DNA of 64,000 nucleotides. It comes from Bryum argenteum (taxonomy: Eukaryota > Streptophyta > Bryopsida > Bryales > Bryaceae). Of the stretch, positions 56,947 through 64,000 are shown in pieces. A model generated the notes under the pieces. It was not told the DNA's origin. It saw nothing but the letters and a program-made list of their open reading frames with translations, and did no database searches. Position 1 is the first letter of the stretch; the number at the start of each line of letters is the position of its first letter. The DNA lies in the NCBI GenBank assembly GCA_037043015.1, contig CM073324.1, positions 22,770,097 to 22,834,096 of the forward strand, read 5' to 3'. The position numbers and the translations under genes were made by a program.

Positions 56947-57030
56947 AAAATGGCGCCAATGTCGTTTCAATGTTACATTTTGGCCACCTGCGTCTTCTGG
57001 GACCTCGCCGTGCACCGCAAGATCTTTGCA
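56947..57030 (+). other. Upstream open frame or 5' exon before BUD13
   Basis: ATG at 56950 opens MAPMSFQCYILATCVFWDLA then VHRKIFAG, followed by a good donor (GCAGGTAATG at about 57027). It is hydrophobic, like a signal anchor. It could be the first exon of a short gene, a coding exon of an alternative BUD13 transcript, or an upstream ORF in the BUD13 leader. No downstream partner exon is convincing. Confidence 0.3.
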
Positions 57031-57727
57031 GGTAATGTACCAAGTACTAGGGTTTTCTTTCCTACTGCAATCTCTAAATCCTATTCAGCTGGCCTTCAAT
57101 GTGGCTTTGAAATTTTCTTTTCTCTTGTGCGCATTTGAAAATCAAGTTTAGGTCATTGTTGTGAGAGGAGTACTTCAGGTGATGAGGTAGAGTTTATGTG
57201 AGTCGTTGCAGCCAGATTAAATTTCCGACAATTGAGCACCTTAGTCCGGCAGGCAAGTTCGTGAAAAGTGAAGAGTGAGTAGGGCTTCGCGGGTGCGAGC
57301 ACATAGATTGTTAGGTCATTGTAGCGATCGAGGTGTACGATTTGTTTTTCTGGAGGGAATGGTAACTCTGTGTTTGAGTTTTGCAGCTATAAGTAAGTCT
57401 TAAGTTTCGCGACTCCATCGCTGAATCTTGTAGCAATTTACTTTGTGAGAATCAATGAGTAACTAGGGCTTTGAGGGGTGTTAGCTGTGAGCGTCTGAGT
57501 TTGATTGTTCCAATTGCATAGCGGAGAGGAGCAGCATGAAGAGGAGTGGACGAGAAGGTTTCTTTTGCTGAATTTCGTGCCACGCCGCAGTTTCGAAAAA
57601 TTGATTTTCGTATATCAGTTAGAATCTCTGTCTTGGTGATAGGAAGCTGATTTTTGTGTGGATCATGGTTGACGTGCAGAGGTTTAGGTTTTTTGTCGCC
57701 ATTAGGGTTAAGGGAAGTTTTGCAATC

Positions 57728-59734
57728 ATGGCGACGTCGTTAAAAGACTACCTGAAAAAGTATCAGTCTGCTGGAGACGAGGCTGCCAAGCAACCAAAGA
57801 AGGCGAAGAAGAAACGGAAAGTAGCAGCAACAGCAGCGAAGGTGCCGTCAGGGTTGATTATAGTAGACAACGATGCAGCGTGGCAGAAGAACATAGATGA
57901 GGATTCGGATGAGCCGGAAGTGGAGGCCGACGCGCCTCAAGTGATTGAAGACGTGGAAGTGAAGCGCATGCATCAGATGGAGCGAGTGAAGCAACACCGA
58001 CCGTATATGTCCATCGGGGATGATGGTAGCGGATGGAGTACAGTAGACAGGAATGTCAAGGCTGGCTCTCCTCCGCGGAGGGACCAGGACATCTCCCCCC
58101 CGAGGAGGACCGATACCTCAGATTATGCATCTCCTTCACGGAAGAGAAAGCCGTCTCCTGATCAGTCGCCTCCCAGGAAGCGACCCCCCTCACAGTCACC
58201 AGACATGTCCCCTCCAAGGCGAAGGAAACCTCGAGGTGAGTCACCCGATATGTCCCCTCCGAGAAGGAAACCTCGAGGTGATTCACCTGATATGTCCCCT
58301 CCTAGAAGAAGACCTGCACCGCAATCTCAAGACATGTCTCCTCCAAGGAGGAGGCCGCGTGCTGATGGCTCACCTCCCAGACGAGAATCCGCACAAGACA
58401 TGTCTCCTCCTAGGAGAAGAAAGTCGCCTGATGCCTTCAGGAAACCCGCACTACAGTCGCAAGGCATTTCACCTCCAAGGAGAAGGAAGCCGCGAGTGGA
58501 GTCACCGGATGCCTCGCCACCCAGGAGGAAACCTGCACCACATTCGCCTGACGCATCACCTCCAAGAAGAGGGAGGTCGCGAGCAGATTCACTTGATGCC
58601 TCACCACCCAGGAGGAAACCAGCTCCACGTTCACAGGACATGTCACCTCCAAGGAGAAGGAAGCCGCGAGCGGACTCACCTGATGCCTCACCTCCCAGGA
58701 GGAAGCCTGCACCACATTCGCCCGATGCATCACCTCCAAGGAGAGGGAGGCCAGGAGCGAATTCACTTGATGCCTCACCACCCAGGAGGAAACCCGCGCC
58801 ACATTCTCAAGACATGTCTCCTCCAAGGAGAAGGAAGCCGCGAGCGGATTCACCGAATGCCTCTCCACCCAGGAGGAAACCAGCTCGAGCTGATTCACCT
58901 GATGAATCACCTCCGAGAAGGAAATCATCAGCCTCACCTCCGAGGAGGAGACTCCCACCACCGTCACAGGATATATCACCTCCAAGGAGGCGACCACGAG
59001 ATGAATCTCCTGATGGTCCTCCCTCGAAGGCACGGGCCGAAGGAGATTCTGATCTAACCGGAGCTCGCAAAAGAGCGAAGATGACGGATGGTAGGCAAGC
59101 AGGGCTGATAGCAAACAAGGAAGAGCGAGCTGCGGAGCTTTTGAAGAAGAAGCAGGAGGACGCCAGGCGATTGAGAGAGATGGATGGCGGAGGTAAGACT
59201 GCAGAGACAGTGTACCGTGATAAGCGTGGGAAGCGGCTGGAGGGGCTCGAGGAGTTACTGAGGCAGCAACAGGGAGAAGTCAAACCTGAAGCGAAACCGC
59301 TTGAGTGGGGCAAAGGATTAGCCCAGAAACGCGAGCAGGAAGAACAGAACGCCGAGTTCGAGGCTGAAAAAGCGAAGCCCTTCGCACGAACTCGTGATGA
59401 CCCCGAACTCGACAAGATGTACAAGGAGCGGCTCCGGTGGGGAGATCCTATGGCTCATCTTGTCAAAAAGAAGGAGCCGGCTGCAGAGTTGGTGGATTTG
59501 GGAGCGTCAGAGGAGATGAAGGAGTCCGGGTTCATTATTCCTCAGGGCGTCCCTCCCCACAGTTGGATGAAACGCGGGGTGGGAGCTCCCATGAATCGGT
59601 ATGGCATCAAACCTGGACGCCACTGGGATGGTGTGGACCGGAGCACAGGCTTCGAAAGCCAGATGTTCAAGGCCAAGGCGGAGAAACAAGCCACGGAGAT
59701 GGAGGCTTACCTCTGGTCTGTATCAGATATGTAG
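57728..59734 (+). CDS. BUD13: BUD13 homologue, RES-complex splicing factor, 668 aa
   Basis: Spliceosome-associated protein of the RES (retention and splicing) complex, acting in the nucleus on pre-mRNA. Single-exon coding region. The start chosen is the ATG at 57728, because MATSLKDYLKKYQS is the conserved N-terminus; an in-frame ATG at 57656 would add 24 unlike residues. Layout: N-terminal Lys-rich part (KKAKKKRKV) and GLIIVDND...W; residues about 114-425, 21 copies of SPPRR at roughly 14-residue spacing, as in the repeat region of animal BUD13 but longer; then the conserved C-terminal domain (TVYRDKRGKRLEGLEELL, KPLEWGKGLAQ, DDPELDKMYKERLRWGDPM, PPHSWMKRGVGAPMNRYGIK, PGRHWDGVDRSTGFE). Intact. 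The central repeat DNA is itself a coding minisatellite and may vary in length between individuals. Confidence 0.95.
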   Translation: MATSLKDYLKKYQSAGDEAAKQPKKAKKKRKVAATAAKVPSGLIIVDNDAAWQKNIDEDSDEPEVEADAPQVIEDVEVKRMHQMERVKQHRPYMSIGDDGSGWSTVDRNVKAGSPPRRDQDISPPRRTDTSDYASPSRKRKPSPDQSPPRKRPPSQSPDMSPPRRRKPRGESPDMSPPRRKPRGDSPDMSPPRRRPAPQSQDMSPPRRRPRADGSPPRRESAQDMSPPRRRKSPDAFRKPALQSQGISPPRRRKPRVESPDASPPRRKPAPHSPDASPPRRGRSRADSLDASPPRRKPAPRSQDMSPPRRRKPRADSPDASPPRRKPAPHSPDASPPRRGRPGANSLDASPPRRKPAPHSQDMSPPRRRKPRADSPNASPPRRKPARADSPDESPPRRKSSASPPRRRLPPPSQDISPPRRRPRDESPDGPPSKARAEGDSDLTGARKRAKMTDGRQAGLIANKEERAAELLKKKQEDARRLREMDGGGKTAETVYRDKRGKRLEGLEELLRQQQGEVKPEAKPLEWGKGLAQKREQEEQNAEFEAEKAKPFARTRDDPELDKMYKERLRWGDPMAHLVKKKEPAAELVDLGASEEMKESGFIIPQGVPPHSWMKRGVGAPMNRYGIKPGRHWDGVDRSTGFESQMFKAKAEKQATEMEAYLWSVSDM

Positions 59735-60485
59735 GAGGCTTGGAGCATGTCAAAGATCTTGCACCAACCCGAACACGACTAGCTCTTAATTTACAGGTGC
59801 AGATTCTAATCTTGGAGATTTACATGTACGATTCTTATAACAGTTCACTTGGGGTTCTGCATCAATTTTTTCTCAGTTCGATTGCCTCGTTCAATCTCTT
59901 TCACTTGCCTGTTATGATTTTGCTCATGTCTTTCTGTGAGTATTGCATTCTGGAGGGTAATTCAAGCCTGATTCATGGTTTTTTGTAGGCAATAACACAT
60001 TTGTATGCTATCTTCTTTCTATTCCAGTTTGTAGCTCTCCTCTTGTATTTTTGTGAAGCAGCAATTGTTGTTGGAGTGGATTACATTCAAATATCATTTT
60101 CAACGTTCCAAGTGTGAAGACTTCAGGTTCTCATGAAACCTGATCTCTTGGCCCATAAAATTTTCTCAAGAACGCTTCTTAAATTGCACAGTTTGTCATC
60201 ACTGAAAACTTACATGTCAACATGAAACTTATGATACAGTTATGGAGAAGGGAGATTTCGAATCTTATTCCATATCAAATCTCGAAACCTAGACTTCATC
60301 AACTCACATCTAAGGAGGATGAATACCGGTACCTAAGATGCACTATTACATTATTGACAGGCTTTAGAAAGTAATTGTAGAGAATGTTTGTGACTGATGT
60401 AATCGTTTAAAAGGAAAATTATGTAGGGGGAATATATCATGTACACCTTAATCCCATTTGAACTGATGCGTATATACATTACAGG
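59735..60485. other. Intergenic between convergent BUD13 and JmjC genes
   Basis: 3' flanks of both genes. No further coding or element is recognised; a clear AATAAA signal was not identified. Confidence 0.4.
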
Positions 60486-63174
60486 CTAAGCTGCACAATG
60501 CAAAGCCAAGAGGCCATTCATGACCTTCTGTCGGCTCCGCCTAAACTTACAAAGCAATGCCTCTTGAACAGCAATAGACTCCAGGAACGATGCTTCTTGA
60601 CAGAACCGGTCTCGAAAGCTCTGGAAGGCAGTGTCCAGCACTTCTTCACTCAAAGATTTCAGTGCAGCATCCAAATCTTGACAAGGAGAACCACCTCCTG
60701 GCAAGTGGCGTGACCAGTCCAACCAAGCCAGCCCACCCTCCCGGTACCAGTTTCTTGCCCGTCGGAGACAATCAAATGTCTCACGGACTTCGTCGAGCAT
60801 GCCTCGAAACATGCTTTCGGCGTTCTTGCTCGGAAGAAGTGCTTTCCGAAAGTGCATGGAGCTGCTGCCTACATTCCTGATGACTACATGAAGAAGTGTC
60901 TCACAGACCTCGTTCACGTTGCTAGGCTGTTGACGAAGACTCCATAAGCGAAGCGCTATATGCAGCAAGCCTTCGCACCTGCAGGGTCCACACATATGTC
61001 AGACCTTGCTGCTAAAGTGAAAGGGCCTCGAAATTCAGTGACGTTGATAAAATATTGAATGGAAAGCCCCGATGTACTCTTGAATGTACAGATTGATTCT
61101 CGAAGACGGCATGTATGCTCCACCAGTGTTGATTGAAGAACGTTTCAGTTGCTGTGGAACAAGCCTTCAGACGGAGCAAAGATGAGGAGTTCACTTACTC
61201 AAATGCAGGTTCAACTTCAACACCGAATGAGACATGAAGGGAAGCCCCATGCCACTCGGTGATGTTGCTCCGGGATGTTGGAGATTCATCATCGAGATCC
61301 AAATTCTCAGTGAAAGCTTCATGCAAGAATCCTCGAGGAATGTACAGCAAGTCGCCTTCATGAAGATCATAAAGGGTAACACACTCTTTCTTCACTTCTG
61401 TGGCGAGCTTCTTAAAGGAGTAGAGGCGAGGGAGCGGGTCAAGAGGGGGATACACACTCCATCTTTTGCGACCCCTCAATTGACAAACAAACACGCAGTG
61501 ATCGTCGAAATGGACACCAAGGCCCTGTGATTCTGGCGGGGTCAAATACAGATTGGCTCCCACCGTCACTTGTCCCAGCTCCGCTGCGAGGCCATTTGAC
61601 ATTGCAGCAATTTCAGGAAAGCGAAACTGCAATCCTCGTATGACTACAGTGTTTCCCGAGGCGTAAGCTTCGAGACAATCTTTGGAGCTCACTGTTGTGG
61701 TGACATGAGGGTACGGAATCTCTACTCCAGCCTTGCATTTCAACAGCCGGATGTCCTGATTTATCACTGGCCCAAGACCAAGCTGGTGCTCCATGTCTTT
61801 GTAGAGAATCCACGGATCAAGCTCGTCCGCTTCCGCAGGAGGACAGCCTACTAAACCATTAACCAAAAGCTCGATCGTGGAAGTAGGCCCACCTGCTGTG
61901 AACCTCTCTGTGAATCCAGAGAGTCCACACCCGATCGTCATCGATGTCGGCGATTGCTCCCAATGCTTGTGTAAAAAATGTTCCATGCTTCCAAAGAGCT
62001 TGCTCCCATGTTCCATTGCAGAGTCTTGCATGGCTAGTCTCATAATCAGTTTGGCAAGCTGGGCTCTTCTGTTGTGAGAAACTCCACCAATCTGAGGTGT
62101 ATTAATTTGCCAGAGGCGTCGGAAGCTGAGAAGCGCATCGGCCTTTGTCTTCAAGCCAGCTGCACCAAAGTCCTGTGGAAAGATGGTGTTCACTGCAGCT
62201 AAAGCGAGATCGAAGAGTTCGGCTGCTTCATCTGACGATAAATTCCGTAGGTCCCGGGAACTTGCAATTGCATCTGATCTTCCAATGCCGAATTCTTCCG
62301 CGTCCACAGCCTTGACCGATTCCGTCAACTTATTCGCCAGAACCGACACTAAACCCCTGTCAACACAAGGAAGGCGTTAACTCTAAATCCTGTATGCAAC
62401 GACCCTGATAACCAAAGCGTGATATCATCAATAGCTGTAATTTGAGTGATTGATACTGAGAATGCAGTTACGATACGTCTTCTCATCCGAAGTATGCAAT
62501 GAAAGATGCACAGACGGGGCAGGAAGTCGGATTTTGTAACACTTGCTAAGTTTTTGTAATCGAAGTTTGTGGGGATGCTTACAAGAGCTGTTGTGGTAAT
62601 CCGGCAACTTCTTGCAAGGCAGCGGAACCAACGTCGCTCGTCGCCACATTCAGAATCGAAGCAATGACGATCACAAGAACATCGACTTTCGGCCATTCGA
62701 GCAACTGTACCAACGCGCTTAACACCTCCTGCTTCTCCGCCACATGACAACTAATTTCGTATGAAGCAATGGCCAATAAACCAACAGCTTCCGCACTCTT
62801 CTTGCCAACTTTGAGACACCTACAACGCCACATATAATAATCTCTTATAATTGTCTCAACATCGCTGTGATCATTGCTAGGGTTTGGGGTTTATGGGCTT
62901 ACGAGTAAGAGAGAAGCGGAGGTAAAAGCTCCAAAAACCCAGCTGAGCACAGAGCCAAGGCGGGGGAAGCACCATCAGAGGATTGCAAGAATGACAAGAG
63001 GCGCCGAAGATTTGCGAGGACGAGGGAGTCAGAGCAAAGATCAAGTGCGTGGCGGACCGCTGCTACCATTTCCTTGCAATCAATGGCGCATTTGAGTTTC
63101 TTACAACGCGGAGGTGAAGAAGACGACGAAGAGGATGACGACGACGTCGACGATTGCGATGACTCCATAGACAT
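60486..63174 (-). CDS. JmjC (NO66/MINA-type, cupin_4) oxygenase with ARM-like N-terminus, 719 aa
   Basis: 2-oxoglutarate/Fe(II) oxygenase of the ribosomal-oxygenase/NO66 class, which in animals hydroxylates histidine in ribosomal proteins and may demethylate histones. Exons (minus): 63174-62903, 62819-62583, 62356-61199, 60978-60486. They total 2160 nt in frame. Residues 1-30 are Ser-rich. About 30-260 are helical, with Leu-rich ARM-like repeats (VRHALDLCSDSLVLANLRRL, EVLSALVQLLEWPKVDVLVI). The JmjC core has GVHFDDHCVFVCQLRGRKRW (His about 452, Asp about 454) and GDLLYIPRGFLHEAF (distal His about 515). The 63-residue spacing matches the metal triad of NO66. The C-terminal 165 residues follow the winged-helix/dimerisation region of the class. 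Start: first ATG of MSMESSQSS; an upstream in-frame GTG is not used. It looks intact. Target in plants not known to me. Confidence 0.85.
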
Positions 63175-63827
63175 TGTGTACAATTCATAAAGCTCTCGCA
63201 CAACGCGAGCTTCTGATTTAATTGTGCATGTTGCATACTTTCTGACAGTGGGTAATTCCTTGAGTCGATGCAGCTACAGATTCGAATGACTGCTCTAATA
63301 GCTGCCAACTACAAATTCGAATGACTACCTCGGTGGCTGCATCATCGACACCGAATTCTTTTAGAGAGGGCCGTGGCTACTATGTCGACGAATGTCTTAG
63401 TTGACCCGCAAATTTACATCCACAATAATCATCACTGGATCAACTATCGCTGAGAAAAGTTAAAGGAAAAGGTAACGTTTTGATAAAGTGGACCGACGAA
63501 GAGTGCGTCGCTTCCTTCGAAGAGCGTTGCGGATGTGAGCTCCGAAATTGAATGTGTGTTTCCCGTTCCACGACTGCAACTGCTTCAATTCCAATCTTCA
63601 ATTGCCCGCAGTAACGCTGACCTCAATCGCATAGTGGCATTTCAAGCATTGCGCAGAATTTATCACTTTCCGGGTCAACCAGAGCTTCAAATTCTGATCG
63701 AGCCTTGCGCGTGATGGTTGGCTAGGACTTTTGGAGGCTAATTGATGAGAACTTGCACTGACCCGGCGAGGCGAAGGGAAAAGGAGAAGGTTTTAGGAGG
63801 AGGGTTTTAGAAATTAGGGTTTTAGAG
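63175..63827. promoter_or_regulatory. Shared upstream region of divergent genes, with telo-boxes
   Basis: 653 bp separate the JmjC start (63174, -) from the ATG at 63828 (+). Two TAGGGTTTT-type telo-box motifs (AGGGTTTTAG at 63801-63810 and ATTAGGGTTTTAG at about 63812-63824) sit immediately before the plus-strand ATG, as is common in plant translation and organelle-biogenesis genes. The divergent arrangement suggests a bidirectional promoter. Confidence 0.45.
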
Positions 63828-64000
63828 ATGCAGCAGGTATTGTTGCCGTCCAGGATGAGAACAAGCGGAATGTTTCGAGCTATGGTGCACATTCCACTTC
63901 TCTCTAGACCATGTCCTGCTGGCGGCGTCGGGACCGTCCGAACGATCAGATGCATTGCAACATCGCTCAAGGAGAATGGTACCTTTTCTTCAGAATTCTT
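63828..64000 (+). CDS. 5' part of a gene, transit-peptide-like N-terminus (cut by window)
   Basis: ATG at 63828, open to the window end (57 codons). The peptide is rich in Arg, Ser, Thr, Pro and hydrophobics and has no acidic residue until near position 50 (MQQVLLPSRMRTSGMFRAMV, then RPCPAGGVGTVRTIRCIAT), as in plastid or mitochondrial targeting peptides. The mature protein lies outside the window, so its identity is unknown. The leader carries telo-boxes. Confidence 0.5.
   Translation, partial: MQQVLLPSRMRTSGMFRAMVHIPLLSRPCPAGGVGTVRTIRCIATSLKENGTFSSEF

Noticed and set aside
58053-59114. Long alternative-frame ORFs over the BUD13 repeats (both strands)
   Set aside because: The repeat period keeps all frames open; only the frame with conserved BUD13 N- and C-termini is credible.
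1-64000. Telomere-derived origin for the CCCTAAA-like ends of the MITEs
   Set aside because: Only a single telomere-like unit occurs at each end and copy A/B ends read CCCTTAAA; no tandem CCCTAAA array is present.
1-64000. CRISPR arrays, bacterial operons or prophage
   Set aside because: All well-supported genes are spliced eukaryotic plant genes; repeats lack regular spacers of CRISPR size.

Overview
This is nuclear DNA from a land plant. The genes have short GT-AG introns and plant families: a KUP/HAK/KT potassium transporter, a DUF1221-like kinase, and jacalin-type lectin pieces. The mobile DNA is also plant-like: a Ty3/gypsy LTR element, a CACTA element, and a DD39D mariner whose ends start CTCCCTCCGTCCC. 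Compact introns and an intron-free BUD13 coding region lean towards a bryophyte or lycophyte rather than a flowering plant, but this is a weak inference and I name no species.

Layout. 1-2.1 kb: decayed inverted-repeat elements. 2.5-5.8 kb (-): complete nine-exon potassium transporter (776 aa) with a TATA box. 6-12.2 kb: intergenic, with one MITE and one dead mariner. 12.25-29.17 kb (-): a 16.9-kb Ty3/gypsy element with two near-identical LTRs, a perfect 5-bp target duplication, PPT, PBS, broken gag-pol, extra reading frames downstream of pol, and a foldback element inserted in its body. 30.2-31.5 kb: a CACTA element with a TTAA-flanked element nested in it. 32.1-34.1 kb (+): phytanoyl-CoA dioxygenase-like enzyme (273 aa). 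35.6-37.5 kb (-): EMAP-II/Arc1p-type tRNA-binding protein (264 aa). 37.8-46.8 kb: repeats. 46.8-49.9 kb (-): jacalin-like exons, then a kinase with one in-frame stop. 50-56.2 kb: repeats and MITEs. 57.7-59.7 kb (+): BUD13 splicing factor (668 aa). 60.5-63.2 kb (-): JmjC/NO66-type oxygenase with an ARM-like N-terminus (719 aa). 63.83 kb to the end (+): start of a gene with a transit-peptide-like N-terminus.

The host genes look like unrelated housekeeping or stress genes and form no cluster. The most unusual content is a set of at least eight short non-autonomous elements, several unrelated inside, that begin CCC(C/T)TAA, end TTAGGG(G), and sit between TTAA tetranucleotides. Those are the hallmarks of piggyBac-type transposition, which I do not associate with land plants. 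Other notable points: patches of the gypsy element where CTG/CAG seems rewritten as TCG/CGA (possibly a sequencing artefact), a palindrome made of smaller palindromes, and several unexplained periodic repeats. Exon junctions were worked out by hand from GT/AG sites and reading frame. No database search was possible.
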